A stretch of DNA of 64,000 bases from Armillaria gallica. Lineage: Eukaryota; Basidiomycota; Agaricomycetes; Agaricales; Physalacriaceae. Under the pieces are notes generated by a model. That model searched no databases, was not told where the DNA came from, and saw only the letters and a program-made list of their open reading frames with translations. Positions 43,590-56,160 of the stretch are shown piece after piece. The position numbers and the translations under genes were made by a program. The DNA lies in the NCBI GenBank assembly GCA_037576215.1, contig JBANDB010000010.1, positions 1,550,001 through 1,614,000 of the forward strand, written 5' to 3'. Position 1 is the stretch's first letter. Each line of letters starts with the position of its first letter.

Positions 43590-44387
43590 GGCTGAAGCTG
43601 AGGTTGGTACGGGCGACGCGATATACGGGCAAGGATATACTTACGATAGTGGATATGGAAGTGATAGAGTGTTGATGTCGGGATAGTATAATTCAACTTC
43701 AAGACGGACTGTTATATGGACTCGGATGGTCTTGGCAGTGCTGTATGTTTGTTAACAGCATAACAAAGTACCCCCCGCAGTCATAGGTTGTGGGATGCGA
43801 CTTTACTTGGGCGCAACATACGGGAGCGTTTCCGGCGGTCCTGCCGGGATCGTCCATCGGTGTAGCAATATAACCCCCTCCCCCCCACCGGAGCGGACAC
43901 CGGCAAACATATACCAACAATGTAGAGTCGACGTCACCCAGGTTGCTGTGAAGTTGTACCGCTCTGGCTGCCCATATCGAGTCACGAACCGTGAGACCTC
44001 GCAGAAAATCGGTATCGAACCGTGAGCGGAATAACAGAGTTCGGTGGTTGCCCACAGACAGGAAGAAAGGGGGAAAGGGCGTCAAGATTCCAAGATGTCA
44101 CGATATAAAGTCTGCCTGCCATAGGCCTTGAGGCGTTGAGGCGCTAAGAGATGCTTCGATTGCATTCCACATGTTCAACAAAGCGCTTGTAGGATACCAG
44201 ATGACTTGTGCAGTCAGCGGACCAGGTTGAATATATACATCGCCTTTGCGACCGCACAATGCCTAGATTACCGGCCAAGGGGTTCCGCTCGTTGGGACCG
44301 CTCGACAGATTTACAAAGGCCAAGATCAGATTTTTTTCCAAGTGATGAATGGTCAAAAATAACAACACGTCTTGCTGACCAATCAAA
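43590..44387. other. divergent intergenic region, no gene recognised
   Basis: Promoter space between the minus-strand small membrane gene and the plus-strand ALG11 gene. Frames at 43699-44085 and 44144-44412 are not supported. Confidence 0.5.
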
Positions 44388-46328
44388 ATGCTCTTCAGCC
44401 CGAACCACGTAGCGCTCTGGCTGCCGTTATGTTTATTGCCCTATATCGTGCTCAAAATCTACGCTGCAAGGCTACAGTCGTCGAATAAGAAACGGCATGC
44501 CGCAATTTTGCAAGAATTAGGACACCCAAACAGCCAAATAGTCGGCTTCTTCCATCCGTATTGGTATGTGTCGCATACCACTTGCAGATTGATAGAATCT
44601 GATTCTACTTAGATCAGCAATGCGGGTGGTGGAGGAGAGCGTGTCCTCTGGACAGCAATCGCGTCTATACAGCGATCAGAACCGGGTGTTGTAAGCGTGG
44701 TATACACCGGCGACACTGATACTACCAAAGAGCTCATTCTTGACAAAGTCAAGGTGCGAAAGCGAGTGCTTGGTATAATAAATAAGCTTATTCTTTCTTA
44801 GTCCAGGTTCGCTATAAGTTTGGACCCATCTACCATTCATTTCGTTTTCCTTGCTTCCCGCAAGTTGGTGGAAGATTCATCTTGGCCTCGGTTCACCCTC
44901 TTGGGCCAGAGCATCGGGTCTATGTATCTTGCTTGGGAGGCCATGTCTTTCCTAATCCCGGACCTGTATATCGGTACGCTTTTTCCACGCGCTGCACCGC
45001 TGCGGGGAGATCTCATTTTGTTGATCCAGACACGATGGGATATGCATTTACATTCCATGTCGTTTCGTTACTCGGGAATATTCCTGTTGGTGCCTACATT
45101 CATTATCCAACAATAAGCACCGACATGTTGGCTCGGGTCAAAACGCGAACCAAGGGGCACACCAACTCAGATGCAATCTCCTCCTCTTCGGTTTTAAGTC
45201 GAGGAAAGCTGCTGTAAGATACCATTCCACACTGTGTCCATAGCCCGCCCTTATCTTGCATTATAGGTATTACCGAGTGTTCATGTATTATTATGCGCTA
45301 TCTCTGCAGGTGGCATCGTTTCTCATGGTCAATTCATCTTGGACAAAAAATCATGTCGATGGGATTTTGAACCATTCCGATGCATTGCTCGATGCTGTAC
45401 ACACGCTCTCTCCTTTGATACTTGTCCGTGTGCTACTGCCGTTTCACTCTCGGATGACGAAAGCCCGAATTGTCTATCCCCCTTGCGACACGCGCGAAAT
45501 GGTCCAGTTCACATTACAGGGTCGTCAGCGAATTCTCCTTAGCGTTGCCCAATTCCGGTTCGTTCGTTTGAATCTCTAATATTAGGTCTGAACTGCGTCA
45601 GCAGACCCGAAAAAGATCATTCCACACAACTTCGCGCCTTTCACGAGTTGTTGGAAAGCTATCCGGAGTATACGAGCGGTGGTGTGCTCCCGGTTAAACT
45701 TGTTCTTGTTGGTGGCAGTCGCAATGCGGACGATGCTGCCCGTGTCGACAGCCTTCGTGAACTAGCCAAGGAGTTGGCGATTGAGGTACGGACGCTTTCT
45801 CTGGACGTCCAATCACCGATTGACCCTGAATAGAACCAAATCGAGTTCGTCGTGAATGCGTCTTACCCCGTCATGCTTGGTTGGTTAGCCAAGGCCAGCA
45901 TTGGTTTGAGTACAATGATTGATGAACACTTCGGTATCAATGTAGTGGAGTTCATGGTGTGTATTCCTTTCTCAGTCATGCAAAGCGGGATGAACATGTG
46001 CTTCAGGCTGCGGGTGTGATCCCTATCGCTCATGCTTCCGGGGGACCTCTGAGAGATATTATTGTCCCGTTTAATGGTTTACCAACTGGTTGGGGTTTTG
46101 CTTCTTGGTTTGACTCACAACACTTATTGCTGTATTCTAGGGTACCACGCAAAGACGCCGGCCGGTTTCGCGGATGCAATTCACACCGCATTGGCTCTTC
46201 CCGCGGAAGAAGAGCTTGCACTACGTCTCCGGGCCAGAACATGGGCTGTACAACGGTTTTCAGAGGAAGAATTTGAAAAGGAATGGAATGAAAGCGGATG
46301 GAAGCTTTGTCTGTCATTGATCCATTGA
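44388..46328 (+). CDS. ALG11: ALG11, GDP-mannose:Man3GlcNAc2-PP-dolichol alpha-1,2-mannosyltransferase
   Basis: Multi-exon gene from the ATG at 44388 ([20 protein letters not shown], one N-terminal membrane anchor) to the stop at 46328. The GT-B fold shows [20 protein letters not shown] with the glycine-rich loop, then [75 protein letters not shown] and [14 protein letters not shown]. The nucleotide-sugar side has [20 protein letters not shown] and [11 protein letters not shown], with [22 protein letters not shown]11 adds the fourth and fifth mannoses on the cytosolic face of the ER during N-glycan assembly. Family GT4. Confidence 0.93.
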
Positions 46329-46425
46329 ACTGCTGTCTATCCAATTCAGCATTTAAATGCAGTGTAATACAAGGATATACGTGGCAAATGTCCGCATATA
46401 ACGGGTCTATCCAATGTTGTAAGTA

Positions 46426-48075
46426 TCATGTTTCAAAATCGATTTTCTTCACAAGTTCTTCACCGATGCCGTGGATCTCATCAAGACTGACATATCCGCT
46501 CAATCCAAGGGTGGTGTCCAAATCTGCCATGGTCTGCTTGATTACTTGCTCCACACCAGCTTGCCCTGCGAGAATAGCACCGTATAGGAATGGACGGCCA
46601 ACTGATTCACGATTAGCATATCAGCCGCCGAACTTGGGAGAAAACTTACGGAGCACACCCTGTGCCCCCAGGGCCATCGCCTTAATGATATCGCTTCCAG
46701 TGCGTATACCAGAATCGAAGAGAACCGTGAGCTTTCCCACTTTCTGAGCTTGTTTGATTTTGTCGGAGTTCATGATCTCTGCTAGTGCATACAGAGATGG
46801 AATTGCACCGTCCACCTGTCGTCCACCTGTAACACTGAGGATGAAAATCGGCGCTACTGCAAGGACACAAAACGGAATTGACCGTGATTTGACACAATTA
46901 TGCCGTTAATTCCAGACTCAAGAGCCTTCTCCGCGTCCTATCGACTCTATCAGCCAGAATTTCACCTCGAATCGATAAACACACGCTGCGCCTCTGAATA
47001 CCCTTCAGAACGATGGGCCCATCCCAGTTATCTCTAATAAGCTTGAGGTCATCCCAGGAATGGAACTGCCCTGAACAGACTTCGGCCAGCCAGGCATTGC
47101 CCAGCTTGCTCTCCTCCAAAGCTTTGGAGTTTCCCTCACCAATGAGCTTGTCCCTTGCAAGGGGATCGTAAGGAAACTCGGGATGGTGGTCGAGGGTAGG
47201 TTGGAGTCCGAATTTGGCCATGAACACAGGATCGGAACGCCCGCATTCCATTCCTACACCATGAATGAGGGGCATGTACGATATGTCTATGTCGTGCGGT
47301 CTCCACCCAAGAGCCATCGTGTCGAGGGTGATCACCAGCGCAGAAAAGCCGTTTGCCTTCGCTCTTCTGAGTAGAGAGACGGTTACGTCCTCGGATTTGG
47401 GCCTAGACAGCTATAAGAAAAAGGATTATGGACGAGGAACGGAAGGCGTGGACACACCAGTAAAGCTGGTACCATCGGTGTCCACTACCGTTCTCTCGAG
47501 CAACCTCGTCCATGCTCCTCGAGGAGACTGTACTTAGGACGAAAGGGATCTTAAGGTTCCGGGCGGCCCGAGCGGGGGCAAGCTCTCCTTCTGCAGAGAA
47601 AATTCCTTGCACGCCAATTGGGGCAATAAGTAAGGGAGATGGGTGTCGTACTCCTAGTATCGTCGCCTAGAATATAACGTATTCAACGCCAGCAGAACAG
47701 AGACTTGGTAAATCGCATCCCACCTCCAGATTTCGCACTGTGGTATTGACGAGCATGCGGGGTATGATTCTGTACCTCTGAAAGGCTTTCAGATTGGCCC
47801 GATACGTGGATCCTGTTCCTGCGTTTCCCCCCGCATACATAAATGTGCCTACAAGCGAATCGTTTCAGTAAAGGACCGATTGGATGTAACTCTGGTTTCC
47901 CACCTGGATAATCCTTCAGTCTTTCCTTTGCTTTCTCTTCGATATCTTCGATAGATACGGTTCCCAAAGCTTCCGGTCCCTTTCTGTTCCAGTATACTTC
48001 CCGCATGTATTGATTCCATATCTGAGGCGCCGGTCTATTCTCGACGACTTGTTCTGTAGAAGATTGTTCAGCCAT
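46426..48075 (-). CDS. FMN-dependent alpha-hydroxyacid oxidase, lactate oxidase-like
   Basis: Multi-exon gene from the ATG at 48075 (MAEQSSTEQVVENRPAPQIW) to the TGA at 46426. The family order is clear: FMYAGGNAGTGSTYRANL, RMLVNTTVRNLE, GVRHPSPLLIAPIGVQGIFS, IPFVLSTVSSRSMDEVA, YQLYW, LVITLDTMALGWRPHDID, and GPIVLKGIQ. The active-site stretch is IIVSNHGGRQVDGA with the catalytic His and Arg, followed by LTVLFDSGIRTGSDIIKAMA and RPFLYG. No cytochrome b5 domain or mitochondrial presequence precedes it, so it is not a cytochrome b2. It oxidises a 2-hydroxyacid, perhaps lactate, using FMN; the acceptor is not evident. Confidence 0.88.
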
Positions 48076-48427
48076 AGCGGTAGTCGACGTGCAGAAATAA
48101 CAGAAGGCTTACATGGAATTCGTAGTGGGACGACTTCATCATCATATGAGCAAAGTAACAGGTCATCAGACAAGGTATTAGAAAGACCCGGTACAACGTT
48201 GTTGTATCGATAATGACGTTGGATGTCACACGATTAGCCTTATCATCAGCAGTAGTAAAAATGGAATATTGAACATGTATCCGACTTGTGAATGAATTGC
48301 AGGTATAGTTTACACTTGAGCAGAATGAACGGACTATGCAGATGCTAATCAAAAAAGGAAGAAGAGAAAAAGGGCCGCACGAGGACGAGGACCACAGATA
48401 TTAAATTTAAAGTCCTGCGGAATGAGG
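48076..48427. other. intergenic
   Basis: Promoter of the hydroxyacid oxidase gene and 3' flank of the SUN-domain gene. No further gene seen. Confidence 0.6.
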
Positions 48428-51163
48428 CTAACCTGAATCCGCCTCGGTTTCGGAACCATCTATACTGGCGTCTGTATCAAGCCACATGTCGCTTTCACCG
48501 TCATCTGATGGAGACGATGGACTACTACGCGACCCGGGTGGAATGGACCTGTATCCCATTGCAGCCAAAAAAGGATCATCGCTTGAGTTATACTCTGGCG
48601 AAGACCTGGTTGCCTCGACTCCATTCATATGCGCGTTCCCGCGATGCCGATGCCGAGAGGGTGTCGTTACGAAAAAGGGATCATCATCATTGGCTTTGTG
48701 ATCGTCGACGCGTCGTTGTCGACCAGTCGAGCGCACTTCATGTAAATGAGCAGTGCGGGCCCACCGTCTGGCGCTTCGGGGTGCAGAACGCCCGCTGTTC
48801 AAGGACGTACTCAACGCGAGACCTCCGCCGCCCGAACTGGCGCGTTTAACTGCGGGCCGGGATGTGGTCGTGGGAGTCGCCGCACGTAGCTGTGAAGAAT
48901 TCGGGTGCCGGTTCACCGGTGTACGAACAGGAATAGGCGTATGGGAGCGAGAACGAGACGTAGGAGTTGATGGACGTCGTTCTTGCATGGTGTATAATGA
49001 TGGTTTGGCGGAAGGTTCAGATGAAGATGTGGGGAATTCAATCTTTGCGTCTAGCGCTGTGGACTGACCATCTGTGAAGCCGGGTCGGGGAGACATCTTG
49101 ATATTCGGGGGGATGCTGCGACTCCTGTTTATGAACCAATCGCCGCTGAAGCTCAAATGCCGACGGCCCCATTCTCTCATGCTTCGTCTGAACATGAGTG
49201 GGCCATGATCGGCCACGGATTCGGACCTGGATCCACGAGTGAGTCCCATGAAAACTAGGACGGCGAGTAAAAGGCAAAGTTGAGCGATGCCTAGGCGCTT
49301 TTCAAGAATAATCTAGTGAAAGCATAAGCAAGTCTATCGACAAGGGCACATTCTTTCCCCACCTCGTTGGAAAGGTAGTCGACTCTGTTTGCCAGCTCCC
49401 TGTAATCCATTTCAATTCGAAGTCGCTGCTTATCCCATTCTCGAAGTGTTTTTTGATACATTTGAGCTTGAGCCTTACCCTACATTCACAGTGAGTTTGA
49501 GGTTATGTTTATACCGAAAGAAATAGGATTCTTACAAGTCCGTCTAGACGCCCAACATCTTCACCAAGCCTTCTAAGGACCTCTCTAACTCCAGTAGTCT
49601 GTTCCTCGACGTAACGAACGTACAAGGTGTGGTTTCCTTCTAATGCCGTAAGACGGTTCATGATGGTGCGGTATATAGATTCGCCTCCGGTAGCAGGAGG
49701 CATCGGAGGTGGAACGGGCAAGTTATTTGACCCAGAAGCCGTGACAATTGTGGTGGCTGAATGTGACGGCGGAGACGAAGAGGTGGCCGACGAAGATATA
49801 TGTCCGGCGGTATCTGAAGACGAGATTACAACCATAGAAGACTGCAGCGAGACCGGGGCAGAATCAGTGAGTGAAGTGCTTGCTGAGTGATGAACGGTGG
49901 AGGAAGAAAGTTGCGCGATATGCGCATCTGTGGAACGAATGTCGCTTTCGTGAGAAGGATCCTGAGATTCGTGCCGCCCATTCTCTGTCGTTGACGCTAT
50001 AATTTGTGTGACGGTAAATTGTGTTGTGGATTCAGGAGTGGCAGGACCAGATGCCGGTGAGGAGTAAGAGCTTTCCGGGATCGGACCAAGGTCGATGGTT
50101 TGGATACCGGGTTCAGCAGGATGCGTTGTCGGAATTTTACCCACCGTAGCGGCATCTGGCGTCTGGACAGGCTCGGGTTCGTCAGTAACCGGGGCGGGTA
50201 GCGACCGCATTTCCTCGTGTTTGGCGCGGTATTCCGCCTCCCACACATCCCATTTCCATTGTTCAAGATGAGTGAGTCCGTAAACTCGAAGAAGGGAGAT
50301 GGGGCAGTAGTACTCGTTGCCGTAGTGGGAGTGAAACTCTATCCGGATATACCTATAGAAATCATGAAGCGACGTAGGTGGATGAAAGGACTGGCGAATG
50401 TCAGACGAAGTAATGATGAAAATAAGTGATGGCTGACCTGTACACCCCGAACATTTTTGGCTCTGTACGTCCCTGCTATCGTCCAACCCTCTTCTCTTGT
50501 TGTGTACGTCTTCGCAACGCTGACAGTAAAGTCCTTAAAGACCCCACTGAAGAATTCAAAGTTTGCCAGCTGCACGGTATCGATTCGGACGTCATCACAT
50601 AATTCCACGATTACGAACTGTTTTTCTTTGGAAGTACATGGGCTCAGCATGTACCTGTCACGTTTGGACGATAGAATAGAAGACGACGACTTTGCTGAAC
50701 GGTGAGCTACATGGACACGAGCAGAACAATCGAGGGCCGCATAATTGAATCTGTCCGTTAGTGGGACTTGGAAATGGGGTGATATCGACTCGTCCGTAGA
50801 ATCGTGCGAGTCCAGCGGCGATGCCGTCTGACTGTCGCTACCAGTGGTGTCCGACGGTCCCCTTCTATCAGTAAAGTGAATATTTGTCGTGCCGGAAATA
50901 TTGCCTGAACGATTCTCGTCATTCTCTTTCCCCGCCCGCTTCTGCAACTCTGCCTGCTTTACCTTCCACTCCTCAAAGGAGAGTAAAGCATCTGTGTCTG
51001 TGAGTTCGACGGGCTCGAGTGGAATAAGGCAACAGACAGGTAGAGATTCCCGAGATATGGCCGCGGAAATGGCGCGAAAGGGATCGTTGAAGGACGTTGG
51101 CGACGCTGTGAAGGCCGGCGACGCCAGCGCCAATGCTACCAAGGCCGTCGGAAGATTTACCAT
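48428..51163 (-). CDS. SUN-domain membrane protein, Slp1/SUCO-like
   Basis: Multi-exon gene from the ATG at 51163 to the stop at 48428. MVNLPTALVALALASPAFTA is a signal peptide. A short segment LLSFEEWKVKQ and a Ser/Thr-rich linker follow, then the SUN-like domain: RFNYAALDCSARV, SPCTSKEKQFVIVELCDDVR, IDTVQLANFEFFSGVFKDFT, YIRIEFHSHYGNEYYCPISL and LLRVYGLTHLEQW. A Ser/Thr/Pro-rich region, a coiled coil (ELANRVDYLSNEI) and one membrane helix (LGIAQLCLLLAVLVFM) precede a long cytosolic tail with many Ser and Arg. This is the Slp1/SUCO layout, not the nuclear-envelope Sad1 type. Slp1 in yeast guards soluble ER proteins from degradation together with Emp65. Divergent from the coiled-coil gene, 194 bp away. 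Confidence 0.85.
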
Positions 51164-51357
51164 CGTTGTTGGCAGCGCCGAGAGGCGATGAGCAAGCGAG
51201 GGTACACGTCGACAGATGGGGTCTTGGGAAAGCCTATTTTTATCCGCTCTTATTATTTTGCATTATTTGCCCATATGGATGCATGTGGATCGATCCGTCC
51301 CAATATAGCAGTTCATTTCTTGGTTTATTACTTCCACCATCGCCGCCTTCGAACGCG

Positions 51358-54300
51358 ATGAACTCAGATGAACTTGGATTCAGCCGGCGTGGGCTACCAG
51401 AACATGCGTCTAGAGCTCCAAAGCGACCATTCCAACTCAATCTTGCCCTACAAACGTCAACACCGCAATCAAGAAGTCATCGGCATCCTCAAAAGGCACA
51501 TATCTTTGCACCAACTGTACGACACGCGAAACCACATGCAAATATGTTTCTTGTCAATCCAGCACACCCTGCGCATAACGAGAATCAGCGTATACTACAC
51601 GTCTCTCGACACAACATTCAATCGCCAACTGCACAGGAGGAGCACGAGGAACGCTCCATAGGTATTGTGTAGTTTTAACGTGTCCCGTCGCTAATTGAAA
51701 GCTTAATAGACGATAAGGAAAACTCCCTGAATGTTCCTCCAGTATTCAAGATGTTTTCACAGTCGTCAAATACTGACCAACTGTCAACTCCCGCGCGACA
51801 GAGTGGTTCAAGGTCCTCCGAGCTCCCACAAACTCCGATATCAGAGAGGTTTGAACCTCATTCGCGACATTCCTCTGTTCAACCTGAGGTTGTCTATCAT
51901 GGGGACGAAGTAAATTGGGAAGAAAACATGATGATCAGGAAGATGAGAGAGGCTTCAGCTATGAAATCCCAATTGGTTGATGAGGTACGGGACATTGAAC
52001 CTCATTCTGGGCGCATATATTCACTTTTTTAAACTAAAACACAGAGAAAGATCACTTTAACTCTCAAAGGAGACCTTGCAGCATCTCAGAACGCCAGTGT
52101 CGCGTTGAAGCAAAAGCTCGCTACACTTGAATCGGAAAACGAGCGTCAGGCGGAACAAATACAGAGCTTTACCGAGCAACTGTCTCAGACGAAGTTGGAT
52201 CTCGGCCAGGTGACAGAGGAGCGGGAGCGCAGCGTGAACTTGATGCAGGACAAGGCTGGCGAAATTGAACGCTTGCGTTCTGAACTCTTGCACGCCGGCG
52301 AGAAATACGCATCCTGTGAAGAGCGCGCGGGGAAAATCAAGGATGCAGCGAAGAAAGGCATAGTTCATCTCAATCAAGGGCACGCATCCTCCTACTTTTC
52401 CGTATTGGTACACTGAGCACTTTATACAGATATGAATCACTCAAAACCACCTTCGATGAACTCAAGTTACGTTTCGATGTTTCTGAGGACAGTCTTCAAC
52501 GCACGAAAGATGAAATCGAGTTACTAAAGTCCACTTCTGGCCGGCAAATGAAACGTACGCTGTCTGTCTTTCATATCTTTCTTCGAACCAATTTTAAAAA
52601 TCAGTTGTTGAATCCCACCTGGACGAAACCGGTCGTTACCTTCATAAATCTGCCGAAACCCGAGATCTCATTTCCGAGTTGCAGCAAGACCGCAACAGCT
52701 GTATGTACCTGCGGCATGGTATCCGACTATTACTGTTATACTAATCCAGACACTAGCTCAACAAGTCAACGACATCCTGCGCGAAAAGCTTCATTCATTA
52801 AGTGCGCAATTAGTGGAATCAAAACAGAAGATTGCTGAGTTGGAACTGCGACAATTCGAAGAAGGGGCGCGCTGGAGCCGACGTGGTGAAACGTGGCAAA
52901 ACCTCCGTGAGTTTGTCTCCTTCGGTTTAACTCCGAGCTTATGCTGTGAATTTTTGCGGCAGAGTGTAGAATCGAGGAACTCGCCGACAAGCTAGCGAAA
53001 CGAGAAAGCGAAGCCTTCGAAGGGCTGATAGAAAGTGCAAATTTATCGACCGCTCTAAACGAGGCCATCGAGAAGCATGTCTTGTTTCTTTGCAGTCAGA
53101 TTCGTATTTAACAACAGATTAGGGCCAATATTTTGCAAGTCACACTAGAAGCAAAAGAACAAGAACTCGGTGCCCTGAAAAAAGAGCAAGTGCTTTTCCG
53201 ATTTTCCGCGCGCACCGCGTTTATCGTTTATTATTCAGAGCCATTAACGTCGAATCTGCCAAAGCCAAGGAATTGGACGCTGCTCTCAAAGAGTCTGCAA
53301 TGCGCAGTCAATGATATTCTTAAACTAATGCATTCTATGTAGCCTGTCGGTCAAGCTCGCCAACAGCGATGCTACAGTACACAAGCAAGAGACCCAAATG
53401 TCCATCTTGAACGATCGAATGCGCTCATTAACGACGAAGGAAGCGGCGCTGATTGAATCGTCAGTCTCTGTAAATATAACGACAAGTTACCCTTCTCATC
53501 CGTGTTTACAGTAACGACGATTCGCGGAGGACAATCTCCAAGTTAGAGATGGCGATTCAAGAAGCCAAATTTGCATGTTCCGTGGAGTCTACTAAGTACA
53601 AACAGGTCCAGGATAAGAACGTCCTTCTTGAAGCTCAGATCGGTAAACTAAGAGCGGATGTCATTGATAGAGAGACTAGGCAGGTACTTTTGACTCTCCC
53701 AGTGCGTTAGCTCTAACTGGACGTCTTAGTCTGAAAAACCAAGACGTTACCTTCAACGTGCGTTCTGGTTCTGTCTCTAGGCACCATATTCATCCCTCCA
53801 GTTAGGTTCTTCAAGAGCGGTTCGATAATCAGACGATAACTCTCAAACTCGCCAAGGAGCATTCTGGTGATTTACAAGTACGTTTCTCTTTCTCACGGAT
53901 GATTCATCATCCGATAACATCCACCAGGAGCGCATAATGGCATTGACGGTGCGTTTCATGTTTATTTCTGTGGCTATGTCTGTATTAACATTCATCCTAG
54001 GTCAAACTTGAAGGAGTGACCACATCTGCGCGATTAGATCTCGCACATCTTCAGGAGCAAAAAGCATCGCTTGAATCATCGATCCAGGATCAGAAGGCAT
54101 TGGTTGAGAAAACGCTCCAGGAGCAGAAGGCATTGGTTGAGAAGACGTTCCACGATCATGGCAGTCATTTTGAGCGCTCACTACAAGAGCAGAGGACATC
54201 TCAAGAACGCAAATTGCAGGACCAGAAAAACGTATGGGAGAAATTTCTCGCTGATCAACAGGCGCTCTTCGACAGGAACCTTGACGACCAAAAGGCGGCG

Positions 54301-55494
54301 TTCGAGACTACTATCAAACATCTACAAGACCAGAAGCTATCCCTCGAAAATTCTCTCACTCAGCTGCAGACGGACTTTCAGGTTCAGCAAGAGGCAGCAA
54401 CTACTCTGAAGATCGACGTGGCCAAACTTGAGGAGAGGTGCGAACAACAAGTCAAGTCCGAAGCCCAGAAACTACAAGCCGCGAACAAGGAGCGTCTCGA
54501 GGCACTGAGACTTGTGCAGCAGAGGAAAGACATGCTGGACAGCCTGGCAAGCGAGTGTGAATCGGCGAAGAAGGATGCCCAGAAAGCCCGGTCCGAACTG
54601 GAGAGCGGCCTTCGAGAAGCAAGAATGTCGACGAAGCAGACGCGGGAGCTGCAAGAAGAACTGGGACGCCTTCGTGACAGGGAAGTAACTATGCCGAACC
54701 GATATGAAGCTGGACAACTGGTACCAGTCCACAACGCCATTTTTTTAACCCTCGCTAATTGTTATCAGAGCGACGTCGAGAAGTCTTTTGTACAATCTGT
54801 CATTCAGATGTATAGGGCGACCTGCGAACAAGACATAGTCAACAAAGAAAACGATCTGCGCTCGGTGATAGTCGACTTTGTGATCTTTAGGTTGGCACTA
54901 ATGATTAAAGACAGCGGGACAATATGATCGTGTCGTTGCAGTCCAAGATCGCTTCCTTGGAGTCGACCCTTGCCAAATGCCTGAAGGAATCTGGCACGAA
55001 ATCCATGATAGACCTGAACGCGTGGATGTCTAGTCCATTAACTCAAGGACCGGAGGTATCTTCGTCCTGTATGTCTTTCAAGTCCTTTCTGATGTTCTCA
55101 GGACGAGGTCCTTCCACAACCAGCCGCACGACCCTCCGTCTCGGCCTCGCCAAAGCCATTGGCTGCACTCGCTGCCGAAGATGACGACGAAATCTCTGAG
55201 GAAGAAAAACAGCCGTCTGCCTTGGGTAAGCGAGACCGGCCACACTCGCCTATGACGAAATCCGACGATAATCAACGCCCTGCTCGAAAATCGGTTCGTA
55301 TTTTTGCTTCCCTCCGATTTACGTGTCTGACGTGTGTCGCGTGGGTGTAGAAATCGGTTGCTCCCCGTAAAATCCAGGGAGCCGACAAGAAGGTTTGCAT
55401 TGGGCCAATCTTTTGACTAACAAAGGTCATGCTGATGGCAAATCTCAGGTTAACGAGTCAACGTCCAAGGCCAAGCCGCGAAAACGACGTTGAT
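51358..55494 (+). CDS. long coiled-coil protein, unrecognised
   Basis: Many exons from the ATG at 51358 (MNSDELGFSRRGLPEHASRA) to the stop at 55494. The N-terminal part is basic and polar. From about 51900 on, almost all sequence is heptad-type coiled coil (DLAASQNASVALKQKLATLE, ELLHAGEKYASCEERAGKIK, DVAKLEERCEQQVKSEAQKL). Between 54040 and 54320 there is a tandem repeat of roughly 13 residues built on LQEQKALVEK. The end is acidic, then basic (EDDDEISEEEKQPS, KAKPRKRR), which looks like a nuclear localisation signal. No domain was recognised. It may be a structural protein of spindle, chromosome axis or spindle pole body, but this is inference from the layout only. Middle exon joins are approximate. 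Confidence 0.7.
54040..54320 (+). repeat. tandem heptad-based repeats inside the coiled-coil gene
   Basis: About six or seven units with a period near 39-45 bp. Each translates to a variant of (L)Q-EQK-LVEK-L. Two neighbouring units near 54095-54150 are almost identical at the DNA level (CATTGGTTGAGAA repeated), so the stretch grew by recent tandem duplication. Confidence 0.7.
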
Positions 55495-56160
55495 GGTGTT
55501 ACTCTGGTACTCGGTATCCCTGTTTCTTGGCTGCATTCTTCTGCACTCTCTGTTTGACCACTGGGACTCTTTCTTGTATTCTTCTTGATTCTCATTCCTG
55601 AATCGCGTTGTCTTGGTTATAACGACCGTTCACTGCTCTAGACGCATAGACTTGCTAATCGTGACGATGTAATGGTGCATGGCTTCTCCCTTTGAAATAC
55701 ACATCTGCGCGCTATTCTTAATTAAGTGATGACAACAAAACCTACGGGAAATACGTGGAGAGCAGGAATCCATTTTTGTCCACCATTTGGATGCAGCAAG
55801 ATCCAGCGGCTTTATTATGCTAACACTGCATCATGCCGCACAGGCATCAGTCGACCAGGACTCGGCCAACATGGGAAAGTTGCTTTTAAATATTACCGAC
55901 AGTCATTCTTGCCATTCCTCATGCTTCTGAGAGAATCCGAAGGATAGAGCGGCAGTCGGGGGCATGTATCGTGACCCAGAGCCGCCCTGATCAGTGAGGA
56001 AGTGACATTGGACCGCTTAACTCTAAAAGCAGCAGAAAAGGATTCGGGAAAGTCTGATACGCAATTGATATACAACGCTTTCGGTCGTAAGGTAACTGAT
56101 AATCCATAAGTATCACTAACGAATGTTAGATTTATCCATGAAATTGCAATGGATCTAAGG
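55495..56160. other. convergent intergenic region
   Basis: 3' flanks of the coiled-coil gene and the lipase gene. The frames at 55726-55947 and 55893-56075 are unsupported. Confidence 0.55.
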
